Positions 25,182 to 35,327 of a stretch of DNA of 64,000 nt are shown piece after piece. Every line of letters starts with the position of its first letter. Position 1 is the stretch's first letter. The stretch is from assembly GCF_013372205.1 (NCBI RefSeq), contig NZ_CP053831.1:868001-932000 (forward strand), in the 5' to 3' direction. The position numbers were made by a program, and so were the translations under genes. This DNA comes from Campylobacter mucosalis (lineage in GTDB: Bacteria; Campylobacterota; Campylobacteria; Campylobacterales; Campylobacteraceae). The notes beneath the pieces are model-generated. The model had not been told where the DNA came from. It did not search any database and saw only the letters and a program-made list of their open reading frames with translations.

Positions 25182-25589
25182 ATGTTTGGTATGAGCCTCC
25201 CTGAGATATTAATCATCGCGATTATAGCTGTTTTGGTTCTTGGTCCTGATAAGCTACCTGACGCAATGGTAAGCATAGCAAAGTTTTTTAAAACGGTTAA
25301 AAAAGGCGTAAATGACGCAAAAGCTACCTTTGATCAAGAGGTTAAAATAGCTGAATTAAAAGAAGATGCTAAAAAATATACACAAAGCATAACTCAAGCA
25401 ACTGAAAATGTCCGAAAAAAGCTTACTTTTGAAGAGCTTGATGAGATTAAAAAAGGTGTTAGCGAGGCCACAAGCGGTATAAATGACGCGATAGATGGCG
25501 TAAAAAAGAGCGCAAAAGCAGTGACAGACCCAGTTGGTGCAGTAAAGGACGCCGTGCTAAGCGATAAAGATGAGAAAAAAGAGGCTTAA
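25182..25589 (+). CDS. tatB: Sec-independent (Tat) translocase subunit TatB
   Basis: A 135-residue protein with the N-terminal membrane helix and amphipathic helix of the TatA/B family (MSLPEILIIAIIAVLVLGPD, Pro-Glu-Ile start, then KLPDAMVSIAKFFKTVKK). The long charged tail and its place directly before tatC point to TatB. It forms the substrate-receptor complex with TatC for folded proteins bearing twin-Arg signals, such as HydA encoded 10 kb away. The stop and the tatC start share one base. Confidence 0.92.
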   Translation: MFGMSLPEILIIAIIAVLVLGPDKLPDAMVSIAKFFKTVKKGVNDAKATFDQEVKIAELKEDAKKYTQSITQATENVRKKLTFEELDEIKKGVSEATSGINDAIDGVKKSAKAVTDPVGAVKDAVLSDKDEKKEA

Positions 25590-26323
25590 TGTTTGAAGAG
25601 ATAAAACCGCATTTAGTAGAGCTTAGAAAGAGGCTTGGGATTAGCGTTGCTAGTGTTTTTGTGATGTTTGTGGTTTGCTTTAGCTTTTGGAACCCTATTT
25701 TAGCCTGGATGACTGAGCCGTTAAAAGAGGCGTTGCCTACGGGTTCAAACATCATATTTACACAGGTTCAAGAGCCGTTTTTTACCGCTATGAAAGTTGC
25801 GTTTTTTGCAGGGCTTATCTTAGCGCTTCCGATTATATTTTGGCAGTTTTGGTTATTTGTCGCACCTGGACTTTACGATAATGAAAAAAAATATGTAATA
25901 CCATTTGTCCTATCCGCAACTGCAATGTTTTTGTGTGGAGCTAGTTTTTGCTATTTTGTAGTTATCCCACTTGGCTTTAATTTTCTTATAAATTTTGGCG
26001 GTCAGCTATTTACCGCACTACCTAGCATAGGCGAATATGTTGGGTTTTTTACAAAACTTTTAGTGGCTTTTGGTATAGCTTTTGAGTTGCCTGTTATTAC
26101 ATTTTTTCTCGCAAAACTAGGACTTGTTGACGATAAGGCGTTAAAGGGATTTTTTAGATACGCGGTCGTGATTATATTTATATTCTCAGCGATAATGACA
26201 CCACCTGATGTGTTAAGCCAGTTTTTAATGGCATTTCCATTAATGGGACTTTATGGAATTTCTATATACATCGCAAAGGTAGCAAATACAAAAGATAAGG
26301 ACGAGCAGGACTTAGATGAGTGA
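25589..26323 (+). CDS. tatC: Sec-independent (Tat) translocase subunit TatC
   Basis: The core Tat component, 244 residues with six transmembrane helices. Conserved features are the N-terminal PHLVELRKRL, FTAMKVAFFAGLILALPIIFWQ-type second-helix region, and SAIMTPPDVLSQ in the last periplasmic loop. It binds the twin-arginine signal peptide. It is sandwiched between tatB and queA, overlapping queA by 8 bp. Confidence 0.95.
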   Translation: MFEEIKPHLVELRKRLGISVASVFVMFVVCFSFWNPILAWMTEPLKEALPTGSNIIFTQVQEPFFTAMKVAFFAGLILALPIIFWQFWLFVAPGLYDNEKKYVIPFVLSATAMFLCGASFCYFVVIPLGFNFLINFGGQLFTALPSIGEYVGFFTKLLVAFGIAFELPVITFFLAKLGLVDDKALKGFFRYAVVIIFIFSAIMTPPDVLSQFLMAFPLMGLYGISIYIAKVANTKDKDEQDLDE

Positions 26324-27338
26324 TATAAACTCGCTTTTATCGTATGATTACTACCTTCCGCCAGAACTTATAGCAAATGAGCCGGTTATGCCACAAGAAA
26401 ACGCAAGACTGCTTGTGTATCATAAAGACACAGGCGAGATAGAGCACCTAAAATTTCAAGATTTTGTTCAAATTTTACCAAAAGATACAGCTATAATTTT
26501 TAACGATACAAAGGTTATAAAGGCTAGAATTTACGGGCACAAACAAAGCGGTGGAGCAGTTGAATTGCTTTTAAACCAACCAGTTAATGATAATAATTTT
26601 AGTTGCTACATAAAAGGACGTGTAAATGTCGGTAGTATTTTAAATTTTAGTAGCGACATAAAAGCCGAGATTATAGAGCTAAAAGATGACGGATTAAGGA
26701 TTGTAAAATTTTATAAAAATAGTAAAAATTTATCCCAAAGTGACCTTTATAACGAGCTTGATAAAATAGGACACGTGCCGCTGCCACCATATATTAAAAG
26801 AGATGATACGCAGCAGGATGTAAGCTGGTATCAAAGCGTGTTTGCTAAAAATAGCGGTGCAGTAGCTGCTCCAACGGCAAGTCTTCACTTTAGTGACAAA
26901 ATGATAAAAGAGATAAATGAAAATTTCAAAACCGCCTATATAACCTTGCACGTTGGTGCTGGGACATTTAAGGGCGTTGAGTGTGATGATATAACAAAAC
27001 ACGTAATGCATAGCGAATTTTACGATATTTCAGCACAAGCACAGCAGCTAATCAAAAGCGACACAGCGCTACTTGGCGTTGGGACTACTAGCACGAGGTG
27101 TATTGAGTATTACGCTAGGGGAGCTAGTAGCAGTGGATTTTGCGATCTTTTTTTAAATTTAAATAATAGACCAATCAGACAAAACTATTTACTAACAAAT
27201 TTTCATCTACCAAAATCAACCCTAATAATGCTAGTTAGCAGTTTTATAGGGCTTGATGAGACGATGAGAATTTACAAAACAGCGATAGAGCAAAGGTATC
27301 GCTTTTACTCTTATGGTGATGGGATGTTGATAATATGA
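26316..27338 (+). CDS. queA: S-adenosylmethionine:tRNA ribosyltransferase-isomerase
   Basis: Transfers the ribosyl part of SAM to preQ1-34 in tRNA to form epoxyqueuosine. The 340-residue protein starts YDYYLPPELIANEP and has FNDTKVIKARI, HVGAGTFKGV and NFHLPKSTLIMLVSSFIG, all QueA signatures. It overlaps tatC by 8 bp and the following gene by 4 bp (ATGA). Confidence 0.95.
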   Translation: MSDINSLLSYDYYLPPELIANEPVMPQENARLLVYHKDTGEIEHLKFQDFVQILPKDTAIIFNDTKVIKARIYGHKQSGGAVELLLNQPVNDNNFSCYIKGRVNVGSILNFSSDIKAEIIELKDDGLRIVKFYKNSKNLSQSDLYNELDKIGHVPLPPYIKRDDTQQDVSWYQSVFAKNSGAVAAPTASLHFSDKMIKEINENFKTAYITLHVGAGTFKGVECDDITKHVMHSEFYDISAQAQQLIKSDTALLGVGTTSTRCIEYYARGASSSGFCDLFLNLNNRPIRQNYLLTNFHLPKSTLIMLVSSFIGLDETMRIYKTAIEQRYRFYSYGDGMLII

Positions 27339-28207
27339 AAGAAATTGACTTAGTAGAGAGATTAAACCTGCTTTTGGACGCACTTTACTATGACGCAGTA
27401 GAGAGCGAGAATATCTTGCTTTTTAGCTACTCTCCGGCATATCCTAGAAGATATGTATTAAACGCGGACGCGATTATTAAAACGCTAGAGCTAGTGAGCA
27501 AAATTTATCTCTCATCTTTGCATAGAGCTGAAATTTTAATCGACTTTAGGCTTACAAACTACGACACAAAACAGGTGTTTTTTATGATCTCTTTTATATC
27601 CGATAAATATACCACTGCAATTGATGAGTATCTAATAAAACAAGCCTTACAAAGCGCAAAAGAGCACGACGCAAGGATTAGTATAGATAAAAATGCGATT
27701 ACGATTGACATTAAGGCTATATTTGTAAAAAATCAGCCAATAAGCAATATAAATTTCATAAATTCAGCCATATCGTCGTATCACGCACTAATTGCTTATG
27801 ACTGCAAAGACGGCTTTGACATACTATCGTCGTATCTAAAATTTATGGGGATAAAGGTAAATCCTAAAAACGACTATGAGATCATAAGACGACACATAGA
27901 AGACGCCATATACTTTCCTGCTGTGATTTTTATCCACAAAGACATTCTTACTAGACCTGGAGAGTTTGAAACTCTTATGAGATACAAAAGGGTAAAAAAA
28001 TACAGCATAGTAGCCATATGCGATGGAGCGTCAGATCTGCCCGTGTATATGGAAGACGAAGTTATTATCCTTAAAACGCCATTTACTTATGACACTATCG
28101 TTGGAATTTTAAACGTGTGTTACGTCAGACAGAATCCTAAAAAATACACCACTTTTAAAAGACCAAATCCTAGTCTATTTTGGGCAAGAACGCCGTCAAA
28201 AGATTAG
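27335..28207 (+). CDS. Uncharacterised protein with degenerate receiver-like C-terminus
   Basis: A 290-residue protein I cannot assign to a named family. The C-terminal half (~148-262) reads like a response-regulator receiver domain: strand HALIAYD (150-156), strand AVIFIH where the phospho-acceptor Asp would be His201, strand SIVAICD, and [18 protein letters not shown], which resembles the IxKPF...L helix-5 motif with Lys247. The first ~130 residues could be a worn HATPase-like fold without ATP motifs. So it may be a catalytically dead hybrid-kinase relic working by protein contacts; this is inference from pattern only. It is coupled to queA by ATGA and overlaps convergent nikR by 4 bp. Confidence 0.65.
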   Translation: MKEIDLVERLNLLLDALYYDAVESENILLFSYSPAYPRRYVLNADAIIKTLELVSKIYLSSLHRAEILIDFRLTNYDTKQVFFMISFISDKYTTAIDEYLIKQALQSAKEHDARISIDKNAITIDIKAIFVKNQPISNINFINSAISSYHALIAYDCKDGFDILSSYLKFMGIKVNPKNDYEIIRRHIEDAIYFPAVIFIHKDILTRPGEFETLMRYKRVKKYSIVAICDGASDLPVYMEDEVIILKTPFTYDTIVGILNVCYVRQNPKKYTTFKRPNPSLFWARTPSKD

Positions 28208-28617
28208 CTATGTGGGACGGCAGCTCTTGTTAGTTCGCAAAATTTCACACCTTTTAGTCCGCCGATACGCTCACTAAAGGTTTTTATCCGCTCTGTTTTA
28301 CCACGCAAAACAAGTGTTTCTAGACAGTTATGGTGATCGATATGCACGTGAGTTGTGCAGATTATATCGATATTTGCGTCGTGTTCAAGCTCTAGCATTT
28401 TTACTACCAAATCACTTTGATGATGAGTGTAGATGATTGTTAAAACCCCGATGAGTTCGATATCTTGATGGCTCCAGCTATCCTTTACCATCTTTTCTCG
28501 TATGAGATCGCGAGTGAGTTCACTCCTTGACGCGTAGCCTTGCTCTAGTATTTTTTTATCAAGTTCATCAAGCAGTGACTTAGGCAATGACACGCTAAAT
28601 CTTATAATATCATCCAT
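28204..28617 (-). CDS. nikR: Nickel-responsive transcriptional regulator
   Basis: A 137-residue ribbon-helix-helix repressor. The N-terminal RHH domain ([20 protein letters not shown]) contacts DNA and the C-terminal ACT-like domain binds Ni(II). The four E. coli ligands H76, H87, H89 and C95 align with His79, His90, His92 and Cys98 ([10 protein letters not shown]), so the high-affinity site is complete. Position beside hypF and the hyd genes suggests control of nickel uptake or hydrogenase expression. No convincing NikR operator could be picked out of the AT-rich spacers. Confidence 0.93.
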   Translation of the reverse strand: MDDIIRFSVSLPKSLLDELDKKILEQGYASRSELTRDLIREKMVKDSWSHQDIELIGVLTIIYTHHQSDLVVKMLELEHDANIDIICTTHVHIDHHNCLETLVLRGKTERIKTFSERIGGLKGVKFCELTRAAVPHS

Positions 28618-28668
28618 AGTAACCCCATTTTTAATTAAACTTAACTCTTATATTTTAAAACTTTAAAC

Positions 28669-30891
28669 CTAAATTAAATATAAAAGAAAATACATCTGCC
28701 CAAGGCATATATTTGTATCGTTATTTGTGTGTCTTTTGCAGTAATAATATTTAATATTTTGCTTATCAAATTTATTCATCAAAGCCTCCAGTAAGACTCT
28801 ATTTTGAAACACTCCACCGGATAATAAAATTTCACATTTTTGCTCTTTTGCAATATTAATCACAATATCAACAATAGCGTTTATAAAACCCGTGACAGCG
28901 TGAATTTTATCATCTTTTAAAGCCATTTTAAAGGCATTTTTAAAGTTGATTATTCCGCCATTTTCAAGCTCAAATTTGTATGAATATTCTAAATTTTTAT
29001 CATAAAATTGCTCAAGTTCCATTCCGCTTTGTGCTTCATAACTGATACTTTCTAAGCCCAAAATAATACTACAAAATGCGTCAAAAATTCTGCCCAAAGA
29101 GCTGGTTTTTATCCTTTTTGTGTCACTTTTGTAAATATTTTTTAGCATTTTTAATCTTTTTTGATCAAAATTTACTAAAAATTTACTAGCCTCTTGCTCT
29201 AGCCCATACTTTAAAATTATCGAATATGCAATTTGATATATATTTTTTATGCTATTTTCGCCACCAAATAGAACAAAATCATCAAAATGCCACAACCTTT
29301 GGTATTTTGCTCCATCTATTTTTAAAACCTCTCCACCCCAAATTTGCCCGTCGTCGCCATAGCCTGTTCCGTCAAAGCAAAAGCCAAGATAGCTATTTTT
29401 GCAATCTAAGTTATTTTCAAACATCACAGCAAGAAGATGTGCGTAGTGGTGCTGTATTTGTATGGTTTTTATCCCCTGCTCTTTTGCATATTTTAGGTTT
29501 AAAAAATGCGGATGAAGGTCAGCTATTGCCATATCAAACTTAAGTTCGTAAACGCTCTTAAAAAGTTCTAAAACACTCTTAAATCTATCAAATGTAGAGA
29601 CATTTTTTAAATCGCCAATGTATGGGCTTATGATTAGCTCTCCGTTGTTGTAGATACAAAACTGGTTTTTAAGCTCTGCACCAAGTGCCAAAAATACACC
29701 CTTTTTTTCGCATTTAAGCTGTTTAAAATATGGATTTAAGCCACGAGATGTTCGCACGTAATGCGTATCTTTGCTGGTTAAAAAGGCTATGGAGTCATCG
29801 CTTGGGGAGTAAATTTCGCGGTCGTGATCCAAATAATAATCAACCACTCCGCTAAGTAAACGCAAAATTTCCTTTTCATCATAGATTACAGGCTCTCCTG
29901 ATATGTTTGCACTAGTTGCTACAATATCGCAATCTAAATGCTCAAAAAGTGCTAAATGAATCCCACTAAAAGGCAACATAATGCCAAGAACGTCCAAATT
30001 TGGAGCTACTAAATTAGATAAAATTTCATTTTTTTTGGCTTTTAAAAGCACGATTGGTTTTAAATTTGAGCTTAAAAGCTCGCTCTCTTTTTTTGAAATT
30101 TGAGCGATTTTTTTTGCATTTTCTAGGTTTTTACACATCAATGCAAATGGTTTATCAGGGCGATTTTTCCGCTCTCTTAGAGTTTTTAATGCATTTTTGT
30201 TTGTAGCGTCACAAACAAGATGAAATCCGCCAAGTCCCTTAATGGCTAAAATTTTACCCTGCTTTATTAGTCTAGCGGTCTGTTTTATAGCCTCATCATT
30301 TGTGGATAAAATTTTCGCATTTAGATCCTTTAACATAAGCTTTGGTCCGCATTTTACGCAAGATGTTGGCTGTGCGTGATAGCGTCTATCTAGTGGATTT
30401 TCATACTCATTTTGGCACTCCTTGCACATTGTAAAAACACTCATAGTTGTATTTATGCGGTCATAAGGCAGGGATTTTATGATAGAAAATCTCGGTCCGC
30501 AGTTTGTGCAGTTTATAAATGGATATTTATAGCGTCTATTTTTAGGGTCATAAAACTCTCTCTCACACTCATCACAAAGGGCAAAATCGGGCAGTATCGC
30601 AGCTTGTTTTTTGGCTGATTTTGAGGCTATTATTAAAAGGGTGTCAAATGATTTATCGTCACTAAAAACCTTAAAATCATCTATCCTAGCAAGTGCCGGA
30701 AGTTCCTTAAACAACGCACTTTCAAAGCTCTCTAAGGCTTTAGTGTCTGCGTAAAAATTTAGCTTTACACCCTCATCATCGTTATAAATTTCGCCATTTA
30801 TCTTATATCTAGTGGCCAAATTATACACAAACGGCCTAAATCCAACGCCCTGAACCAAGCCGCGAATCTCATATCTTTTTGAAATTTTCAC
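28669..30891 (-). CDS. hypF: Carbamoyltransferase HypF for Ni-Fe hydrogenase maturation
   Basis: Makes the carbamoyl-AMP and transfers the carbamoyl group to HypE to generate the CN ligands of the Ni-Fe site. The 740-residue protein has all domains in order. They are an acylphosphatase-like domain (GLVQGVGFRPFVYN, ~10-90), a two-zinc-finger block (CDECEREF, CTNCGPRFS, CKECQNEY, CVKCGPK; ~105-185), a YrdC-like domain (KGLGGFHLVCDA, ~200-385) and a Kae1-like C-terminal domain with HHYAHLLAVM metal ligands. The other hyp genes are not in this window. Confidence 0.95.
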   Translation of the reverse strand: MKISKRYEIRGLVQGVGFRPFVYNLATRYKINGEIYNDDEGVKLNFYADTKALESFESALFKELPALARIDDFKVFSDDKSFDTLLIIASKSAKKQAAILPDFALCDECEREFYDPKNRRYKYPFINCTNCGPRFSIIKSLPYDRINTTMSVFTMCKECQNEYENPLDRRYHAQPTSCVKCGPKLMLKDLNAKILSTNDEAIKQTARLIKQGKILAIKGLGGFHLVCDATNKNALKTLRERKNRPDKPFALMCKNLENAKKIAQISKKESELLSSNLKPIVLLKAKKNEILSNLVAPNLDVLGIMLPFSGIHLALFEHLDCDIVATSANISGEPVIYDEKEILRLLSGVVDYYLDHDREIYSPSDDSIAFLTSKDTHYVRTSRGLNPYFKQLKCEKKGVFLALGAELKNQFCIYNNGELIISPYIGDLKNVSTFDRFKSVLELFKSVYELKFDMAIADLHPHFLNLKYAKEQGIKTIQIQHHYAHLLAVMFENNLDCKNSYLGFCFDGTGYGDDGQIWGGEVLKIDGAKYQRLWHFDDFVLFGGENSIKNIYQIAYSIILKYGLEQEASKFLVNFDQKRLKMLKNIYKSDTKRIKTSSLGRIFDAFCSIILGLESISYEAQSGMELEQFYDKNLEYSYKFELENGGIINFKNAFKMALKDDKIHAVTGFINAIVDIVINIAKEQKCEILLSGGVFQNRVLLEALMNKFDKQNIKYYYCKRHTNNDTNICLGQMYFLLYLI

Positions 30892-30945
30892 ATTTTGCCT
30901 TATAAATTTAATAAAATTTATAACAAAATTTTAATTTAAAAATAT

Positions 30946-32376
30946 TTAAATTTTTACCATTGTTCCTAGGTTTTTATCAAATTTTACATTAAAATTTGCA
31001 CTAAACTCGTGCATAAAAACAGCACTAATGCACTCATTTTTAAACAAATCTCCGCTAAAAACAACATCTTTTATCTCAAGCTCGTTTTTAAGCAAACTAT
31101 CTGATAAAAATCCGGCCAAGGACTGAACGCAACCAAAGGCTATATTTTTACGTCCTGCTGTGGCTAAGTAAAAGCTCATTGCACTTTTTATAAATTTTGT
31201 GGATAAAAACTCGTTGCCGTCGCTTTTGGCGTCTATTAAAACGCCATTATTTGCCCAAAACTCAAATGCCCCGTCAATAAATTTTTGAAAGTCAACTCCC
31301 AAAATCATACCAACAACACACAAAAGCTCAAAAACATTTGCTAAGCCACTTAGATTTTTATCTGGTAATTCGTGATTTTTGCTGAAATTTTCGATTAATT
31401 TTTTGCCACTTTCATCTAGTTTTATAATCTCATAGATTTGGCTTAGAGAGTTAAATTTTGGAAAAAATAGAAGCGGAATTTTTTGATTTTTAAAAACCAA
31501 ATACACTCCGTCGGCAACATCTTTATTAAGATTTATCTCAAAATAATCCCCCAAAGGCTCTGTGTCGCTTCTAGGTATAAGAGCTAAAATTGAGTTTTTA
31601 GCGACATTAACTTGTAAAAATGAGCTTTGATCTAGCTCTTTTACCCCTATAAAATTTATGCCTTCGTTAAAAAGTTTTGCACAAAGTGCGTATGTAAAAA
31701 TATCTTGCGGGGCTTTTACATAAAATGAACCGTCTAGTTCTGGGTGATTTTGTGCAAAAAGTGCGTTCGTGCAGAGCTTTATACGAGGTTTTTCAAAACT
31801 TGCTAAAAGGCTTAAAACACGCTCATCGGCTTTAAAAATTTTATTTGTGGCTTTTAAATTTGTGGGCATTACAAAGTCAAATGGTGCAAAATCGTATAAA
31901 ATTTGTATCTGAAATTTAGAACCAAATGCACTTAATTTAAGCGTTTTGCCCTCTTTTAGCTCATTAAAGGAAGCCTCTAAAAGCTTAAAAAATGACGCCT
32001 CATCGACATTTTTTTCAAATACTATAACTTCACTAAAAACACCAAATTCGTTTTTACAAAGTTTGTCGTTTTCTAAGAAATTTCTAACCATAAATGGTGT
32101 GATGTTTGAGGTGGTTTTGGTGATTTTTTTAGGCTTTTCTCCAAGCATTTTCTCGCAGGTATAGACTTTTGAGCTTTGTGTAAAAATACTGTATGGCAAC
32201 TCTTGTGAGAGTTTGTCTGAAAATTTTAACAGCTCATCATCAGAACCTTTAGCAAAAAGCGTAATTAAATCTTTATCTTTTAAAACACTGCTTTCTAAAT
32301 TCTCGCTAAAATAAGCCAAAAAATGCTCCAAAATTTCACTATCGCCTAAATATTCAAACTCAAATGCAAGTATCAT
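30946..32376 (-). CDS. hydE: Hydrogenase accessory protein, HydE-like
   Basis: A 476-residue soluble protein placed directly after hydD and before hypF. The C-terminal ~150 residues (GLANVFELLCVVGMILGV ... AFGCVQSLAGFLSDSLL ... VVFSGDLFKNECISAV) echo the end of HypF's Kae1-like domain (SGGVFQNRVL), as described for HydE of Wolinella and Helicobacter. The N-terminal two-thirds lack HypF's acylphosphatase, zinc-finger and YrdC domains. HydE is needed for hydrogenase activity in the relatives, but its reaction is not known. It overlaps hydD by 17 bp. The name rests on position and partial resemblance. Confidence 0.7.
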   Translation of the reverse strand: MILAFEFEYLGDSEILEHFLAYFSENLESSVLKDKDLITLFAKGSDDELLKFSDKLSQELPYSIFTQSSKVYTCEKMLGEKPKKITKTTSNITPFMVRNFLENDKLCKNEFGVFSEVIVFEKNVDEASFFKLLEASFNELKEGKTLKLSAFGSKFQIQILYDFAPFDFVMPTNLKATNKIFKADERVLSLLASFEKPRIKLCTNALFAQNHPELDGSFYVKAPQDIFTYALCAKLFNEGINFIGVKELDQSSFLQVNVAKNSILALIPRSDTEPLGDYFEINLNKDVADGVYLVFKNQKIPLLFFPKFNSLSQIYEIIKLDESGKKLIENFSKNHELPDKNLSGLANVFELLCVVGMILGVDFQKFIDGAFEFWANNGVLIDAKSDGNEFLSTKFIKSAMSFYLATAGRKNIAFGCVQSLAGFLSDSLLKNELEIKDVVFSGDLFKNECISAVFMHEFSANFNVKFDKNLGTMVKI

Positions 32377-32914
32377 TTAATCCCTTTTTTGCGTAAATGT
32401 CAGCCATATCCTGTGGGCTAATCTCAGCTATTTTTTCACACTTAAAGCCAAGTTCGCTTAGGTGATTTATTAGCGTCTTTTCTGCCACTTTTGAGCCGTT
32501 TAAAATTTGCTCTGAGAGCTTAAAGCTCATAGGCTCTATTCTACTTGGCACAAGCCCTAAAATTTTGCCTTTTGGGCGGTCGCCACTAAGTGCCATAAGT
32601 TCAAGAGTTTGTAGCATTTCAACCTCGTGAGCCGAGCCGTCCCAGCGAATTTTTTGTGGCATATTATCAATGTCAAAAAAATAGACATCGCCAACATTAG
32701 CGTCATCGCTGCTAACGCAGTCAATTACGATTAAATAATCGCAATCTGCAATTATAGGCGTAAGTGCGACGGCAAGTGTGCCTCCGTCAATAAATTTAAG
32801 GCTATGACTAGCAGAGCTAAATTTATAACTCCGCTCTATCGCCATAGCCAAATGAACGCCAATGCCCTCATCGCCAAACATTACATTGCCAATGCCAAGC
32901 ACCAAAACTCTCAA
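32360..32914 (-). CDS. hydD: Hydrogenase maturation endopeptidase
   Basis: A 184-residue protease of the HyaD/HybD family that removes the C-terminal tail of the hydrogenase large subunit once nickel is inserted. GIGNVMFGDEGIGVHLA (with the Ni-binding Glu), the Asp of IVIDCVSSDD and the His of DGSAHEVEMLQ are the three expected metal ligands. It overlaps hydC by 4 bp. The substrate is presumably HydB of the same operon. Confidence 0.93.
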   Translation of the reverse strand: MRVLVLGIGNVMFGDEGIGVHLAMAIERSYKFSSASHSLKFIDGGTLAVALTPIIADCDYLIVIDCVSSDDANVGDVYFFDIDNMPQKIRWDGSAHEVEMLQTLELMALSGDRPKGKILGLVPSRIEPMSFKLSEQILNGSKVAEKTLINHLSELGFKCEKIAEISPQDMADIYAKKGLNDTCI

Positions 32915-33597
32915 TGTTTTGCGTCCTCTTTTACGTATTTATAGCCGCTAATGATAGCATCCATCGCTCCGTCCTTGCCTTTTACAGCGTTAAAAATCGC
33001 CATATAGACGTGAATTACAACAAAAACCATTATAATCCACATACAAATTCTATGTATCGTCCTAACGTTTGCAAGTCCGCCCATCATCGCCTCAAAGCCA
33101 CGCATACTCTCATAAATTAGCCCACCAAAACCATCGTGATAAACGTGAGCGTAAAGCACAAGTCCGGTTAGGCAAATAAGCACTAAAATGGCGTAAAAAA
33201 ACAGATACGAAGCAAACTGCAAAGGGTTATAAACGCCTTTTAAATGCGGGTGCTCGCCCATAAAAAGGTAGTATTTTATCTGCTTAATCCACACAACTGG
33301 GTTGATAAAATCAAGTATGCTTCTCCACTCTTTACGGCTGTGTTTATCAAATAAAAATAGGTAAATTTTAAAGATTAAACAGCCAATTAGCACAAATCCA
33401 GCGATTTGGTGTGCCATACGCCACTTTGCATTCATAAAAAGCGTAGGTTCGCTTGAAATTTCAGGCGACATAAATACATAGCTAATGTAATAACCGCTAA
33501 AAATCAAAAACGCAATAGATATAGCCCTAATCCAGTGAGTTAGTCTAAGACCGATTGAAAATTCATAAACGCCATAACGTTTCATCTCTTTTGCCAT
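32911..33597 (-). CDS. hydC: Ni/Fe-hydrogenase b-type cytochrome subunit
   Basis: A 228-residue integral membrane cytochrome b that anchors the hydrogenase at the periplasmic face and passes electrons to menaquinone. Four helices carry the haem-ligand His residues: LRLTHWIRAIS, RMAHQIAGFVLIG, ALVLICLTGLVLYAHV-like and IHRICMWIIMVFVVIHVYMAIF. It lies between hydB (10 bp away) and hydD (4 bp overlap). Confidence 0.93.
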   Translation of the reverse strand: MAKEMKRYGVYEFSIGLRLTHWIRAISIAFLIFSGYYISYVFMSPEISSEPTLFMNAKWRMAHQIAGFVLIGCLIFKIYLFLFDKHSRKEWRSILDFINPVVWIKQIKYYLFMGEHPHLKGVYNPLQFASYLFFYAILVLICLTGLVLYAHVYHDGFGGLIYESMRGFEAMMGGLANVRTIHRICMWIIMVFVVIHVYMAIFNAVKGKDGAMDAIISGYKYVKEDAKH

Positions 33598-33607
33598 AGC
33601 ACACCCC

Positions 33608-35326
33608 TTATAAATTTGGATTTATCTTATACTCGCTTAGCGTGTTGCCACTCATATCCATTACGTGAACGGCACAAGCGATACAAGGGTCGTATGAGTG
33701 AATTTTGCGGATTATTTCAAGTGGCTGTGTCAAATCAGCTAACTTCGTGCCAATCAAACACGCCTCGTAGCTACCCATTTGACCTTTGCTATCTTTTGGT
33801 GAGGCGTTCCACGTGCTTGGCACGACTGCTTGCCAGTTTTCTATCACGCCGTTTTTAATTCTGCACCAGTGGCTAAGTGTGCCTCTTGGGACGTGTCCCA
33901 TATAAAATCCGCGATACTCTTTATCCTTATCTATCACGTATTTAGCACAAGTTTCGCTATCAACTTTTAAATTTTCAACCAAAGCATTAAAGGCTAAAAT
34001 GGTATTATCAGCGACGATTTTTGCTTCAAGCATTCTAGTTGCGGTTCTACCTAGCGTTGAAAATACCGCACTTACAGGTAGCCCAGTATCAGCTAGGAAT
34101 TTATCCACAAGTGGGACTACGTATTTATTGCCTTTTGCGTAATTTACCACGATATTTGCAAGAGGCCCTACTTGAAGTGGCTCTCCGCCGTATCTAGGCG
34201 ATTTTATCCAGCTGTATTTGCCCTTTGTGTTAAAAATTTTAGAGTGAGCCATTTGCCCCTTGTCATCTACGCTCTCGCCGTCAATTAGCCCAGTGTAGTT
34301 TGGCTCGGTTTGTCCATCATAAGGGTGAAGTGGGGCTGGGTTTTGATACCACGAGTGCGTCGCCTCTTCGGTAATTTTATCAGTTTCAACTTCATAAACC
34401 TTGCTTATATCGCCGTTTTTAATGATACCGCTATCAAATAGCCACTCGTTTGCTCCGATTTGAAATTCTCTATAAGTGTATAAATTTGCCACGCCGACAT
34501 CGCCGACTACGCTTGGCTCGTTTGCATAAGCACGACCAGCCATAACGAGATCCGGATAGTAAGCCCTATCAATAAATTCCTGACACTCTTTAAGTTTTGT
34601 TAGGTATTCGCCAAGTCTTGCTGGGCTTTGAAGATCCATAACGCAAGTAACTCCGCCAACGGTTAGGCTTTGTGGGTGCGGATTTTTAGAGCCAAAAATC
34701 GCCATCATCTGAGCGACTATGCGTTGAATTCTAAGGCACTCTAAGTAGTGAGATAGGACGATTAAATTTTGCTCTGGCGTTAGCTTGTAGGTTGGGTGTC
34801 CCCAGTATGCGTTTGCAAATGGCCCAAGATTGCCCTTTTTAGCAAAAGTTGCTACTCTATCTTGCACCTCTTTTAGCTTATCAGCACCACAAGCATAAGG
34901 CGTGTCGGTGTATTTAAATGCCTCCTCACTTGCCTTTTTTGGATCAGCCTTAAGTGCCGAAACCACATCAGCCCAATCAACGCCGTGCAGATGATAAAAA
35001 TGCACGATATGGTCGTGGATAAAAAGCGCTGTATTCATCAGCGTCCTAGTTAGCTGTGCGTTTAGCGGTGGCTTAATGCCAAGTGCGTTCTCAACGGCAA
35101 CAATACCAGCTTTATAGTGTGAAAATGTGCAAACTCCACAAATTCTCTGCGTAAAAAAGCCGACATCTCTTGGATCTCTGTTTCGCACGATTTGCTCAAT
35201 CCCACGCCAAAGCGTTGAGCCAGAATACGCCTCTTTTACGACATTATTATCATCAACGACAACCTCAATGCGAAGATGCCCTTCAATACGTGTTATCGGA
35301 TCTATTACTACTCTTTTATCGCTCAT
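33608..35326 (-). CDS. hydB: Ni-Fe hydrogenase large subunit
   Basis: The catalytic subunit of the uptake hydrogenase, 572 residues. The Ni-Fe site cysteines are Cys63 and Cys66 (RICGVCTFSH) and Cys548 and Cys551 (DPCIACAVH). An 18-residue tail follows the final His554, the expected cleavage site for HydD. It is exported in complex with HydA, whose Tat signal serves both subunits. It oxidises H2 in the periplasm for respiration, a key electron source for Campylobacter. One base separates it from hydA. Confidence 0.96.
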   Translation of the reverse strand: MSDKRVVIDPITRIEGHLRIEVVVDDNNVVKEAYSGSTLWRGIEQIVRNRDPRDVGFFTQRICGVCTFSHYKAGIVAVENALGIKPPLNAQLTRTLMNTALFIHDHIVHFYHLHGVDWADVVSALKADPKKASEEAFKYTDTPYACGADKLKEVQDRVATFAKKGNLGPFANAYWGHPTYKLTPEQNLIVLSHYLECLRIQRIVAQMMAIFGSKNPHPQSLTVGGVTCVMDLQSPARLGEYLTKLKECQEFIDRAYYPDLVMAGRAYANEPSVVGDVGVANLYTYREFQIGANEWLFDSGIIKNGDISKVYEVETDKITEEATHSWYQNPAPLHPYDGQTEPNYTGLIDGESVDDKGQMAHSKIFNTKGKYSWIKSPRYGGEPLQVGPLANIVVNYAKGNKYVVPLVDKFLADTGLPVSAVFSTLGRTATRMLEAKIVADNTILAFNALVENLKVDSETCAKYVIDKDKEYRGFYMGHVPRGTLSHWCRIKNGVIENWQAVVPSTWNASPKDSKGQMGSYEACLIGTKLADLTQPLEIIRKIHSYDPCIACAVHVMDMSGNTLSEYKINPNL

Positions 35327-35327
35327 T

